Of a stretch of DNA of 64,000 bases, positions 18,143 through 27,766 are shown piece by piece (position 1 is the first letter of the stretch; each line of letters begins with the position of its first letter). The position numbers and the translations under genes were made by a program. The notes under the pieces were generated by a model, which was given only the letters and a program-made list of their open reading frames with translations, did not search any database and was not told the DNA's origin. Where the stretch lies: NCBI GenBank assembly GCA_938092135.1, contig CALLJL010000001.1, positions 1 through 64,000 of the forward strand. The letters run 5' to 3'. Source of the DNA: an uncultured bacterium (GTDB lineage Bacteria; Acidobacteriota; Aminicenantia; Aminicenantales; CALLJL01).

Positions 18143-19723
18143 TTAGCTCGAAAGAATCTTTTCCACCTCTTCGCGATCAACTTCGAGAATATAGGGAATA
18201 CCAGAAATAGAGGCCGCCTCTTTGGTTAATGCGGCGATGTCGTCTCGGGTAATGTAGGCGAGGGCAAACTTGCGATTACCGGCCATTAACTGGCGAAGGC
18301 CTTGACTGAGTCGTTTAAAATAGCTGTAGAGACCCATAGCCCCAGTAGGAATTTCATTGAAGCGTTCTCCATATTTTCGCTTGAGTTCGGGAGCAACAAC
18401 AAAAATCTCTTCAATGCTAGATCCAAAGCGTTCCACATAAACAGGAATTTGCCCTTCAATTATTCTACGCCCAATCGTTTTGCCGACCATGGTCGCGGCC
18501 ATTGGCCCCCTGGCCATGCCTATAGCCTTAACATAAGGCGCGCCAAGAGCAAGGGCTTTAAATATTTGGTCTTCAAAGGTAATTCCTCCCGCAAAAGCGA
18601 TGTCGGGAACATATTCTCCGGCTTTAGCCAAACGGTGAGCATATTGATAGGCCAATGACCAAATTTCAACTCCCGGAATTCCCCATTCGTTCATCATGCG
18701 CCAGGGGCTCATGCCAGTGCCTCCGCCCGCGCCATCTATGGTTAAAAGGTCAATTTTGGCTTTAGAAGAATATTTGATTGCTCTGGCCAGGTCGGCTGGC
18801 CTATAGGCTCCGGTTTTTAAGAAAACATATTTAGCCCCTATTTTCCTTAATTCTTCAACCCTCTTTAGAAAACTTTCTTCCTCAACCATGCCCAGTCTGG
18901 AGTGTCGCTCAAATTCGCGAAAGCTTCCTCTTTTAAAAGCTTCTATTACATTGGGATCTTCAGGATCTGGAAGGACTATATAACCTCGCCGTTTCAGCTC
19001 TTGAGCTTTTTCCAAGCTCTTAATTTTAACTTCACCACCAATGTCTTTAGCTCCTTGACCCCACTTGAGTTCAACAATCTCGACTCCAAGTTTTTCGATG
19101 GCATATTCATGAACACCAAGTCTTGTATCTTCAACATTGGCTTGAACCACAACTCCGCCATATCCATCTTCCTGCCAACTTTGGAAGAGTCGAACCCTTG
19201 TTTCCATATCAGGGGAACGGACAATTCGGCCGTTTCGAATTTCGGCCTCCTCATCCATGCCGCAGACATTTTCCCCAATGGTCAAGATGGTTCCAACTAA
19301 GGCTGCGCCTACAGCCAAGCCAGCCCAATTTTGTCTGGCCACATTAGTTGAGCCCATAGCTGAAATGATAAAGGGAACGCGGAGCTTTATTCCCTTATCC
19401 CGGCCTATCCTTGTTTCTATATTTACTTTTTCAAATGTGGCTATATCTGGATCGGCTTCGACTCCGTAAGCTCCGACCGCTGTTCCCATGATACTGAAAT
19501 GGGAAAGATCGACGGGATAATCTTTTTCCGAAGCAGCCGTGATAATGCCGAAAGGCTGGGGATAGAGAACCTCCGGCCCTCGATAGGCTGATTTGCCAAT
19601 TTCGCACATGCCAATACAGCCATCGACACAGGTAACACACATGCCGCTGAAAGGCGAAATAGAACCTTCCGTTCTGTTTTTAGTTAAGGTTGCGGCGCTT
19701 CGATTAAGTTTGGTCAATGACAT
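18143..19723 (-). CDS. Glutamate synthase-like FMN domain protein (GltB-type, no glutaminase domain)
   Basis: 526 aa. An N-terminal cysteine cluster (C29, C32, C36, C40) precedes the FMN-binding TIM barrel of glutamate synthase, with FIISAMGSTNVA, LKWGQGAKDIGGEV, LLTIDGAGGGTGMSPWRMMN and DIAFAGGITFEDQ. The class II amidotransferase domain and GXGXG C-domain of full GltB are missing, so it must get ammonia or another substrate otherwise. It is the last gene of a four-gene operon with NuoG-, NuoF-GltD- and NuoE-like proteins, which could feed it electrons. ATG is preceded by AAGGAGG. Role as an archaeal-type GltB or a related FMN oxidoreductase is unresolved. Confidence 0.85.
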   Translation of the reverse strand: MSLTKLNRSAATLTKNRTEGSISPFSGMCVTCVDGCIGMCEIGKSAYRGPEVLYPQPFGIITAASEKDYPVDLSHFSIMGTAVGAYGVEADPDIATFEKVNIETRIGRDKGIKLRVPFIISAMGSTNVARQNWAGLAVGAALVGTILTIGENVCGMDEEAEIRNGRIVRSPDMETRVRLFQSWQEDGYGGVVVQANVEDTRLGVHEYAIEKLGVEIVELKWGQGAKDIGGEVKIKSLEKAQELKRRGYIVLPDPEDPNVIEAFKRGSFREFERHSRLGMVEEESFLKRVEELRKIGAKYVFLKTGAYRPADLARAIKYSSKAKIDLLTIDGAGGGTGMSPWRMMNEWGIPGVEIWSLAYQYAHRLAKAGEYVPDIAFAGGITFEDQIFKALALGAPYVKAIGMARGPMAATMVGKTIGRRIIEGQIPVYVERFGSSIEEIFVVAPELKRKYGERFNEIPTGAMGLYSYFKRLSQGLRQLMAGNRKFALAYITRDDIAALTKEAASISGIPYILEVDREEVEKILSS

Positions 19724-19765
19724 GATTATGACCTCCTTCTTGTTTTCTTTTTTATAAATTTAAGC

Positions 19766-20479
19766 TCATAGCTTAGAAGCCGCAGAGGTATTTTTCTTTT
19801 CACGAGCTTCCCTTACACAGGTGCCGCAGCGACCAGCATCATACATCCAACACTGAAGTTCGTTGTAATAGTCCAAGCAGGTTGGATCCAGAGTCAAGCA
19901 GGCATTACAGACAGCGGTTTCTGCCTCTGGCCCTTGGCAACGCAGCTGGCAAGCAGGGCAGATGTAAATACAGCCGCCGCAGAGGCGGCACTCTTCGGAG
20001 CGAAGGTCAAAGGGAGTTGAAATTTTTCGACGATAACCTCGGTTCTGAAACCCAATAGCCCGGCCATCCATTTGTTCGGCACACATCCTGACGCAGAGAC
20101 CGCAGAGAATGCATTCTTCATTTCTAATTTTAAACCTGACCTGGGTAACTCCAAATTTAGAAGCTAAATCTTGAATTGTCTTTGAATTGGGGGCAACAGA
20201 GAGCATGAGTTCGATCATCATTCGGCGGGCAGCGATAACTCTTTTAGTGTCGGTATGAACAATTAGCCCTTCTTCAGCCGGATAAGTGCAGGATGTAACC
20301 AACCTGGCCTTCGATCCCTCGCCAATTTCGACAAGACAGAGGCGGCAGCCTCCAAAAACACTTAAGCCCTCGTGATAACAGAGAGTTGGAATTTCCAGCC
20401 CATAAAAGCGAGCTGTCTGGAGGAGGGTCCACCCCTCTTCTGCCTGAACTTCCAAGCCATTCATAATTAAACGAATCAT
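19766..20479 (-). CDS. NuoG N-terminal-like iron-sulfur protein
   Basis: 237 aa. The plant-type [2Fe-2S] domain has C34, C45, C48 and C64. The middle helix has no His/Cys N5-type cluster. Two [4Fe-4S] motifs follow, CILCGLCVRMC and CRLCGGCIYICPAC, then a cysteine-rich tail (CNAC, CLDYY, CWMY, CGTC) with no match I recognise. This corresponds to the front part of NuoG/HydA without the H-cluster or molybdopterin domain, so it should be an electron-wiring subunit. Its ATG overlaps the end of the NuoF-GltD gene (ATGA), showing translational coupling. StnA of Sporomusa-type transhydrogenase is a candidate homologue. Confidence 0.85.
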   Translation of the reverse strand: MIRLIMNGLEVQAEEGWTLLQTARFYGLEIPTLCYHEGLSVFGGCRLCLVEIGEGSKARLVTSCTYPAEEGLIVHTDTKRVIAARRMMIELMLSVAPNSKTIQDLASKFGVTQVRFKIRNEECILCGLCVRMCAEQMDGRAIGFQNRGYRRKISTPFDLRSEECRLCGGCIYICPACQLRCQGPEAETAVCNACLTLDPTCLDYYNELQCWMYDAGRCGTCVREAREKKNTSAASKL

Positions 20480-23400
20480 TTTTCTCTCCTCATGGCCATC
20501 TTGGCCTCTTCAGTTTCTAAGTCGCAGCGCAGACATCTCTTAGCTTCAAGGATAGCCTGGTTTTCTGAAAGACCCTGCTCAACTTCCTTGAAGCTTGATT
20601 TTCGAAGTTTCATTGATATTTTAGTCAATTTTGGCCTGCGGGCCTTTTCCAGCTCATCTTCAGATAGTTTGACTTGTTCTACCCAGATGGAAGGCCTTTT
20701 TAATTTATATTCCATTTTGATTTTTCCCGTCGACACATATTCTTCAATTGTCTTGGCTGCCTTTTTGCCGGCAGCCATGGCCTCAACTACCGTGGCTGGC
20801 CCTGTTACCACATCGCCGCCGGCAAAGACACCAGGAAGATTCGTCATGAAACTTTCGCGGTCAACAACAATTGTTTCCTCCTTAGTTACCTGTATTCTAT
20901 CTACATTCTGTAAGTAGGAAATGTCGGGGCGCTCACCAATGGCAGGAATAACCATATTGACATCAACTATGAATTCAGATCCTTCAATAGGAATTGGGCG
21001 TCTTCGACCACTTGAGTCTGGCTCCCCAAGCTTCATGCGAAGACATTCAAGACCGATCACCTTTCCCTCTTTAACGATGATTCTTTTGGGAGCAGTTAAA
21101 AATTGTATCTCCACCCCTTCTTCCAGGGCGGATTCAATTTCTTCCTTGAAGGCTGGCATTTCATTGATGGTTCTTCGATAAAGAATAATAACTTTCTGAC
21201 AATTTTCATTTCTGATCGCAACCCGAGCGGCGTCGATGGCTGCATTACCGCCACCAATTATAGCTATTTTTCCTCTTAATTCGACCTTTTCCCCAAAATT
21301 AATTTTTTTGAGTAGCTCAGTAGCTTGAATAACTCCTTCAGCTTCCTCACCAGGAATACCAAGCTTAATTGAGCGGTGAGCTCCCGTTGCCAAAAAAATG
21401 GCTTTAAAACCCTGGTTAAACAAATCAGCCAGGGAAAAGTCTCGACCTAAGGTGGCGTTAGTCCTAATCTCAATGCCGGTCTTAATTATGTTGTCAATGT
21501 CCCTTTGCAAAAGCTCTCTGGGCAGACGATGCTTGGGAATGCCTTTAATCAGCCACCCGCCTGGTTGAGGGAGGGAATCAAAAATGGTCACTTGAAAGCC
21601 CCTGAGGCTCAAATAATAGCCGGCGGTTAACCCAGCTGGTCCAGCGCCAATTATCGCTACTCTTTCCCTGGATTTTTCGGTTGAGGGGATATTTGGTTGG
21701 ATATTATGCTCTCTGGCCCAATCGATGACAAAACGTTTCAGGGCCCTGATCGCAATAGGTTCACCCCCTTCTCCGGCGCGGCAGACTGATTCACAAGGGT
21801 GATGGCAAACTCGACTACAAACGGACGGCAAAGGATTGTCTTTAAGGATAACATTATAGGCTTCCTCAAAGCGACCTTGAGCTATAAGCGCAATATAAGT
21901 TGAGGCTTCTTGATCTATTGGACAAATGTAGTGGCAAGGTGAAGATATGATGTCTTTACATACCAGAGCCGGACACTTCTTATATTTTATATGGGCTTCA
22001 TACTCATCGCGGAAATAGCGAAGGGTAGAAAGGACAGGATTGGGCGCTGTCTGCCCTAATCCACAAAGGGAAGCGTCTTTAACAGCCATGGCCAGTTCTT
22101 CAAGAAGAGCCAGATGATCCATCGTCCCTTTGCCTTTAGTTATTTCAGTAACAATTTCCCAGAGGCGCTGGGTCCCTTCCCGGCAAGAAAGGCATTTGCC
22201 GCAGGATTCATCGCGCAGAAAATTGAGAAAGTAACGGGCCACATCAACCATGCAGGTTCGGTCATCCATAACAATCATGCCGCCTGAACCCATGATTGAG
22301 CCAGCTTGAGTCAGGCTTTCATAATCAATAGGCAGATCTATAAGTTTTTCCGGTAAGCACCCGCCCGAAGGACCACCAGTCTGGACGGCCTTGAATTTTC
22401 GACTTTGAGGTATACCGCCGCCAATATCAAAAATAATTTCCCGCAGGGTAATTCCCATCGGCACTTCCACCAAGCCTGTGTTGTTTATTTTGCCCACCAG
22501 GCTGAAGATTTTTGTCCCTTTACTGCCGTTGGTGCCTATGGAGGCAAACCAATCAGCTCCTTTTTCAAGAATAATGGGCACATTACCCCAAGTTTCAACG
22601 TTGTTAATAACGGTTGGTTTACCCCACAGGCCTTTAACTGCCGGATAGGGTGGTCTTTGTCTTGGCTCGCCCACCCGGCCTTCAATTGAGGCTATTAAGG
22701 CTGTTTCTTCCCCGCAAACGAAAGCCCCGGCTCCTTTAGCAATATGGAGGTCAAAATTGAATCCGGTACCCAAAATGTTTTCGCCGAGCAGGCCAAGTTT
22801 TCGGGCCTGCTCAAGGGCAATAGAAACGTTGGCTACCGCCAAAGGATACTCATCACGAACATAGATGTAGCCTTCAGAAGCACCAATAGCATAAGCCCCT
22901 ATGATCATACCTTCAATCACTCGATGGGGATTTCCCTCAAGGAGGCTTCGGTCCATATAAGCCCCAGGATCGCCTTCATCGGCATTACAGATAATATATT
23001 TTAGTTCGCTCTTTTGGGCTCGCGCGAATTCCCATTTTTTCCCGGTGGGAAAGCCAGCCCCACCTCTGCCTCTTAATCCTGATTTCTTAATGGTCTCAAT
23101 TACTTCTTCAGGAGATAAAGAGCTCAGAGTTTTTAATAAAGAACTGTAGCCCCCGATCGAAAAATAATCGTAGATATCTAAGGGATCGATTAAGGGATTG
23201 GCTCCGAGAACAATTCTCCTTTGCTTTCGATAAAAAGAAATTTCTCCTTCCCGAATCGCTTTCTGGCCATTGGTTGGATCAACGTAAAGAAAAGAATCAA
23301 TAATTTCTCCTTTTAAGATTGTTCTTTGAATTATTTCTTGGGCATTTTTTGGTGCGAGCTTTTGATAAAAAATACCCTCGGGATAAATAATAACATTGGG

Positions 23401-23646
23401 TTCAGCCTCACAGAATCCGTGGCAACCAGTGGATTTTAAAATTATTTTATCCTGAAGGTTTTCTTGACGTATAGCCTTTTTGAATGCCTCGGTTAGCTTT
23501 TCTGAGCCCCGGGCCCGACCGCATGTCCCGGAAGAAATGGAGATGATGGGCCTGGTTTCTTTTTCCCTTTTTTCCTTTTCTTTGTTTATTAAATCTTCTA
23601 ATTCAGAAAGGCGACGCAATTTTTTAACCCTTTTCCTTGGATTCAT
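20476..23646 (-). CDS. NuoF-GltD fusion flavoprotein (StnB-like electron-bifurcating subunit candidate)
   Basis: 1056 aa. In order: a thioredoxin-like [2Fe-2S] domain (C42, C75, C79); a NuoF/HydB NADH-FMN domain (GRGGAGFPTGKKW about 193-205, NADEGDPGAYMDRSLLEGNP); a [4Fe-4S] N3-type site (ESCGKCLSCREGTQRL); then from about residue 560 a GltD/NfnB-like domain with two 4Fe-4S-type Cys motifs (CSRVCHHPCESVC), FAD site GAGPAGLTAGYYLS, NADPH site IGGGNAAIDAARVA and GVFAGGDVVTGPATVVEAMA. The fusion joins NADH- and NADP-linked flavin sites in one chain, as known for the StnB subunit of Sporomusa-type Nfn. Bifurcation itself is an inference. Confidence 0.92.
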   Translation of the reverse strand: MNPRKRVKKLRRLSELEDLINKEKEKREKETRPIISISSGTCGRARGSEKLTEAFKKAIRQENLQDKIILKSTGCHGFCEAEPNVIIYPEGIFYQKLAPKNAQEIIQRTILKGEIIDSFLYVDPTNGQKAIREGEISFYRKQRRIVLGANPLIDPLDIYDYFSIGGYSSLLKTLSSLSPEEVIETIKKSGLRGRGGAGFPTGKKWEFARAQKSELKYIICNADEGDPGAYMDRSLLEGNPHRVIEGMIIGAYAIGASEGYIYVRDEYPLAVANVSIALEQARKLGLLGENILGTGFNFDLHIAKGAGAFVCGEETALIASIEGRVGEPRQRPPYPAVKGLWGKPTVINNVETWGNVPIILEKGADWFASIGTNGSKGTKIFSLVGKINNTGLVEVPMGITLREIIFDIGGGIPQSRKFKAVQTGGPSGGCLPEKLIDLPIDYESLTQAGSIMGSGGMIVMDDRTCMVDVARYFLNFLRDESCGKCLSCREGTQRLWEIVTEITKGKGTMDHLALLEELAMAVKDASLCGLGQTAPNPVLSTLRYFRDEYEAHIKYKKCPALVCKDIISSPCHYICPIDQEASTYIALIAQGRFEEAYNVILKDNPLPSVCSRVCHHPCESVCRAGEGGEPIAIRALKRFVIDWAREHNIQPNIPSTEKSRERVAIIGAGPAGLTAGYYLSLRGFQVTIFDSLPQPGGWLIKGIPKHRLPRELLQRDIDNIIKTGIEIRTNATLGRDFSLADLFNQGFKAIFLATGAHRSIKLGIPGEEAEGVIQATELLKKINFGEKVELRGKIAIIGGGNAAIDAARVAIRNENCQKVIILYRRTINEMPAFKEEIESALEEGVEIQFLTAPKRIIVKEGKVIGLECLRMKLGEPDSSGRRRPIPIEGSEFIVDVNMVIPAIGERPDISYLQNVDRIQVTKEETIVVDRESFMTNLPGVFAGGDVVTGPATVVEAMAAGKKAAKTIEEYVSTGKIKMEYKLKRPSIWVEQVKLSEDELEKARRPKLTKISMKLRKSSFKEVEQGLSENQAILEAKRCLRCDLETEEAKMAMRREK

Positions 23647-23648
23647 GG

Positions 23649-24116
23649 TTACTCCCTCTTACTTAGCGGTTTTAAAATGCGACTGACTTTGCGAATTGTC
23701 ATGTGAGCATGGTAATTACCATCAGCAACGACCACCGGTCCGATGGCACAGCAGCCAAGACAATTAACTGTTTCTAAAGTAAATTTTTTGTCCGGGGTAG
23801 TTTCCCCTGCTTTTATCCCCAATTTCCTTTCAAATTCTTCCAGAACTTTTGGCCCACCCCGAACATGACAGGCAGTTCCAAGGCAGACTGTAATTTGGTG
23901 CCGACCCTTGGGCTTTAAACTAAAGGCTCGATAAAAAGTGGCCACACTAACCACATCGATGAGGGGTATACCTAACTTTTTAGAGACAAGACGAAGGGCT
24001 TCCTCTGGTAGATAATTGTAAGTTTCCTGAATTTCCTGGAGAATGGCGATGAGCGCTTTTTTTTGAGCTTTGTATTTATCGATAATTGCTGGAACTAAGG
24101 ATAGGTTCGCTTCCAC
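23649..24116 (-). CDS. NuoE-like [2Fe-2S] thioredoxin-fold subunit
   Basis: 155 aa, the usual NuoE/HydC length. GTG start at 24116 with GGGAGGC upstream. N-terminal helical part (LPEEALRLVSKKLGIPLIDV), then the four cluster cysteines in VCLGTACHVRGG and NCLGCCAIGPVV. First gene of the operon and separated by only 2 bp from the NuoF-GltD gene. It should wire electrons in an NADH-dependent flavin complex, as HydC/StnC do. Confidence 0.92.
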   Translation of the reverse strand: MEANLSLVPAIIDKYKAQKKALIAILQEIQETYNYLPEEALRLVSKKLGIPLIDVVSVATFYRAFSLKPKGRHQITVCLGTACHVRGGPKVLEEFERKLGIKAGETTPDKKFTLETVNCLGCCAIGPVVVADGNYHAHMTIRKVSRILKPLSKRE

Positions 24117-24529
24117 TTTTATGCCTCCCGTGTAAAATTAGATTGTTAAAAATAGAAAAACTTTTTGAGCAGGAAGGTTTAAATGGATAGATAAAAAGGA
24201 TTTTGGTTATGATTAAAATGATAACTATAACTCCTTCTTAACCCAATATTATATATCTTCTGTTATAAAAATAGAAAAAACAGGCAAATTTTTATATCAA
24301 AAGAAAAAAGGTTTTGTCAAGACAATTAGTCTAAAGCACTCAGGCTGAAAAGGCATCCGAATTAACCTGGAAAGGGACAGAAGAATAGCTCTCGCCTCTC
24401 TTTCCTTCTTTCCTCCGACCGAAATTCCCTACCTTGGCCAAAGGATGTTAACCAATAAGAAAATTGAAGTTAATTTTATAAAGGAGTAATATTTGACCCG
24501 CCAAAAAAATTTAAGATTAAAAAGAGGGA
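24117..24529. other. Divergent intergenic region between the NuoE operon and rhaA
   Basis: About 410 bp. Contains the NuoE-operon promoter and a roughly 170-nt leader on the minus strand. I found no riboswitch-like fold that I could name. Confidence 0.5.
24291..24320 (-). promoter_or_regulatory. Sigma-70-type promoter of the NuoE-NuoF/GltD-NuoG-GltB operon
   Basis: On the minus strand, TTGACA (24320-24315), an 18-bp spacer and TATAAA (24296-24291). The start site would lie near 24284, giving a leader of about 170 nt before the GTG at 24116. Confidence 0.65.
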
Positions 24530-24538
24530 TTGGCAAGA

Positions 24539-25807
24539 ATGAATAAGTCAAAGAGAATAGAGCAGGCTTATTTAAGGGCTAAAGAAAGATACGCTGAATT
24601 GGGGGTAAAGACGGATGAAGCTCTTCAGGAGCTAAGCCAAGTTTCCCTATCCCTTCCTTGCTGGCAGGGAGATGACCTTAAAGGCTTTGAGGCACCGGAA
24701 ACCTCAGGCGACTCAGCCATCCTGGTCACAGGGAATTATCCAGGCCGGGCAAGAAATCCTGAGGAGCTTCGTTCAGATGCTGATTTCGTCTTTAGCCTTA
24801 TTCCCGGACGCCATCGGTTCAATCTTCATGCCATTTATGGAGAATTTAGAGGGAAAAAGATCGATCGCGATGAAATTTCACCCGAACACTTTGAAGGCTG
24901 GATTGAATGGGCCAAAGAAAGAAAAAGAGGGCTTGATTTTAATCCAACCTGTTTTGCCCATCCAAAGGCTCGCCAAGGGTTCACGCTGGCCCATCCTGAC
25001 CGAGTCATCAGGAAGTTCTGGATTGCCCACTGCCTTGCCTGCCGCCGCATTGGGGAGGCTATGGGACGAGCCTTGAATCAGAGAACAGTAACCAATCTGT
25101 GGATTCCCGATGGGATGAAGGACAATCCCGTTGACCGGCGGGGCTTTCGCGATCGTCTTGAGTCATCTTTGGACGAAATTTATTCAGTTTCTATCGATAA
25201 ACGCTTCAACATCGATTCCGTCGAGGGCAAACTTTTTGCCCCGGGAAGTGAAAGTTTTACAGTTGGATCCCATGAGTTTTATTTCGGCTATGCCCTGAAG
25301 AAGCAAATTTACTTAACCCTTGATTCCGGGCATTTCCATCCCACTGAATCCTTAGCCGATAAGATATCCAGTATCCTTCGTTTTCTTCCTGGCCTTGTCC
25401 TTCATTTGAGTCGAGGTGTTCGCTGGGATAGTGACCATGTCGTTATTCTGGATGAGGAGCTTAAAGCGGTGGCTCAAGAAATTGTTCGGGGAAATTATCT
25501 CTCTCAGGTTCATTTAGCCCTTGATTTTTTTGATGCCTCAATCAATCGCGTCGCTGCTTGGGTTATAGGAGCAAGAGCCGTTCTGAAAGCCTTTTTATTC
25601 GCATGGCTTGAACCCCGAAACTTGCTTCAGGAAATGGAGGCTTCGGGAGATTATACTGGACGGCTTTTGCTCCTGGAAGAATTAAAAATTCTGCCATTTA
25701 ATGATGTCTGGGATTATTATTGCCTGATCAATGACGTTCCGACGGGTCTTGCCTTATTAGAGCAAATAAGAAATTATGAGGCCAAAATTCAAAGCCAAAG
25801 AATTTAA
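24539..25807 (+). CDS. rhaA: L-rhamnose isomerase
   Basis: 422 aa from the ATG at 24539, preferred over the TTG at 24530 because GAGGG (24524-24528) is well spaced for the ATG. It converts L-rhamnose to L-rhamnulose. Strong similarity to the E. coli enzyme runs end to end: LPCWQGDDLKGFE, TGNYPGRARN, FNLHAIYGE, GLDFNPTCFAHP, NLWIPDGMKD, LTLDSGHFHPTESLADKIS, RWDSDHVV and ALDFFDASINRVAAWVIG. These include the metal-binding Glu/Asp/His residues. rhaB follows 115 bp downstream. No aldolase gene is in this window. Confidence 0.97.
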   Translation: MNKSKRIEQAYLRAKERYAELGVKTDEALQELSQVSLSLPCWQGDDLKGFEAPETSGDSAILVTGNYPGRARNPEELRSDADFVFSLIPGRHRFNLHAIYGEFRGKKIDRDEISPEHFEGWIEWAKERKRGLDFNPTCFAHPKARQGFTLAHPDRVIRKFWIAHCLACRRIGEAMGRALNQRTVTNLWIPDGMKDNPVDRRGFRDRLESSLDEIYSVSIDKRFNIDSVEGKLFAPGSESFTVGSHEFYFGYALKKQIYLTLDSGHFHPTESLADKISSILRFLPGLVLHLSRGVRWDSDHVVILDEELKAVAQEIVRGNYLSQVHLALDFFDASINRVAAWVIGARAVLKAFLFAWLEPRNLLQEMEASGDYTGRLLLLEELKILPFNDVWDYYCLINDVPTGLALLEQIRNYEAKIQSQRI

Positions 25808-25922
25808 TTTGCATTTTTTTATTTTTTGGCGATTTTTAGTCTTTTCCTGCATGTTAGAAAATTAAATTTGAAAATTAATTAAAAAATGACCTATTTTAAG
25901 CAAAAAAATTAAAAAATAAATT

Positions 25923-27446
25923 ATGAGTAATGAAATGAAAAATAAATCAAAAGTTTATGTAGCTATCGATCTGGGCGCTGAAAGTGGCCGAGTGATGGCC
26001 GGCCTTTGGGATGGGACCGAAGTTAAACTTGAAGAAATCCATCGCTTTCCTAATGGCCCGGTCCTTTGGGCCAATACTTTAAGATGGAATGTCCTCTATT
26101 TATGGAATGAAATTCTTCATGGACTTGCTTTAGCTTGGCAACGCTATAGCCACCAGATAATTTCCATCGGCGTCGATACCTGGGGAGTTGATTTCGCTCT
26201 TTTAAGCCGCCAAGATGAACTGATCGGTTTGCCCTATCATTACCGGGATGAAAGAACCAAGGGGATAATGCCTCAAGCCTTTAAGGTTGTTTCCAAAGAA
26301 AAAATCTACAGGCTCACGGGAATTCAATTTATGCCCATAAATACCCTTTATCAGCTTTTGGCTTTCAAAACGAAGCATCCAGAATTGCTTTCGGTGGTCA
26401 GAAAATTGCTTATGATGCCAGATTTTTTTCACTGGCTTCTCAGCGGAAGTAAAGTTGTCGAATATACCATTGGCACAACCTCCCAAGGCTTTAATGTTCA
26501 CCGAAGAAAATGGTCCAAGAGCTTGCTCGAAGCTTTTGACCTCCCTCTTCATATTTTCCCAGCCGTTATTTTTCCAGGGACATTCTTAGGCTTTATCAGG
26601 CCAGAAGTCCGAGAGAAAACAGGTTTGGGTGATAAGGTAAAAGTGATAGCGCCAGCTTCTCATGATACAGCTTCGGCGGTGGTGGCTGTGCCAACCCAAT
26701 TTTCCGGTTCAGAGCGCTGGGCTTATTTAAGTTCTGGCACCTGGTCACTAATGGGAATTGAAACCAAGCGACCGAATCTTTCCTCTGAAGCTTTTAAATT
26801 AAACCTGACTAATGAAGGAGGCCTTGATGGAAATTACCGTCTTTTAAAAAACATCATGGGCTTGTGGCTGGTTCAGCAATGCAAGCGCTCCTTTGAAGGG
26901 TCAGGTTTTAGGCTAAGTTATCCCCAGTTAATACGCCTGGCCAAACGGGCTAAATCCTTTCCAGCCATCATAGATCCCGATGATTCTTCTTTTCTTAACC
27001 CACCGGATATGGTGCAAGCAGTCAAAGATTTCTGTTTGGCCACAGGTCAAAGGGTTCCTCAGAGTGAAGGCGAATTGATCCGTTGCCTTTTGGAGAGCCT
27101 GGCCCTGAAATATCGTCAGGTTCTCGGCTATTTAGAAAAGCTGACTCAAAAAAGAATTGAAGTAATTCATATTGTGGGTGGTGGAGCTAAAAATTCTTTT
27201 TTAAATCAACTCACAGCCGATGCCTGCCAGCGGCCTGTCGTTGCCGGTCCCTTTGAGGCTACAGCCATGGGTAACATTCTGGTTCAGCTCAGAGCTGATG
27301 GTGAACTCAGCTCGATCAAAGAAATGAGAGAAGTGAGTTTAAAATCAACCCAAACCAGAACCTACTGGCCAGGAAAGTCCGAACTTTGGGAAGAGGCTGC
27401 CTTTCGTCTGGCCAATTTGTTTTCTTTTCTGAAGTCCCCACTATAA
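25923..27446 (+). CDS. rhaB: Rhamnulokinase (FGGY family)
   Basis: 507 aa, about the usual FGGY length. It phosphorylates L-rhamnulose with ATP. N-terminal ATPase fold YVAIDLGAESGRVMAG; SIGVDTWGVDFALL; substrate-side YRDERT; ASHDTASAVVAVP; ATP-binding IVGGGAKNSFLNQLTADACQ with GPFEATAMGNILVQ at the C-terminus. All domains are intact. The AT-rich 115-bp spacer after rhaA has no clear hairpin, so co-transcription is likely. The ribosome site is weak. Confidence 0.95.
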   Translation: MSNEMKNKSKVYVAIDLGAESGRVMAGLWDGTEVKLEEIHRFPNGPVLWANTLRWNVLYLWNEILHGLALAWQRYSHQIISIGVDTWGVDFALLSRQDELIGLPYHYRDERTKGIMPQAFKVVSKEKIYRLTGIQFMPINTLYQLLAFKTKHPELLSVVRKLLMMPDFFHWLLSGSKVVEYTIGTTSQGFNVHRRKWSKSLLEAFDLPLHIFPAVIFPGTFLGFIRPEVREKTGLGDKVKVIAPASHDTASAVVAVPTQFSGSERWAYLSSGTWSLMGIETKRPNLSSEAFKLNLTNEGGLDGNYRLLKNIMGLWLVQQCKRSFEGSGFRLSYPQLIRLAKRAKSFPAIIDPDDSSFLNPPDMVQAVKDFCLATGQRVPQSEGELIRCLLESLALKYRQVLGYLEKLTQKRIEVIHIVGGGAKNSFLNQLTADACQRPVVAGPFEATAMGNILVQLRADGELSSIKEMREVSLKSTQTRTYWPGKSELWEEAAFRLANLFSFLKSPL

Positions 27447-27766
27447 GAAAAAACACCTGGATTACTACTGGCATAGAAAAAAGCCGAAGAGATAGAGCTT
27501 GGCATAGAGTTCATTGCCAAAGTGACCTTCCCTAAGGAAAATATTCGTCCAGGCACCTAATTGAAAAATAAGTTATTTAACCGAAAGTCTAACCCAGAGT
27601 TCTTGATTAGATGAATCATGCCATTTTATTCTTAGGCTGCTTTTTCATGAATTATCAGGCAAGATTCCAGAAATCTAAATAATTTCTTTTAATTTTTAGG
27701 CAAGGCAATTCACCCCTCTTAACATTTTTTTTTGGGTTAAAATCTTAAAGGTTAAAAGGGAAAAAA
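27447..27766. other. Intergenic spacer at the left edge of the redoxin/propeller insertion
   Basis: 320 bp with no gene. A TGGCAT...TTGCC pair near 27505 has the wrong spacing for sigma-54. Confidence 0.5.

Noticed and set aside
20476-24116. [FeFe]-hydrogenase HydABC
   Set aside because: The NuoG-like subunit ends before any H-cluster domain, and the NuoF-like subunit carries a GltD domain instead.
27495-27530. Possible second sigma-54 promoter before the tandem redoxin gene
   Set aside because: The TGGCAT and TTGCC elements are 8 bp apart instead of 5, so GG and GC are out of register.
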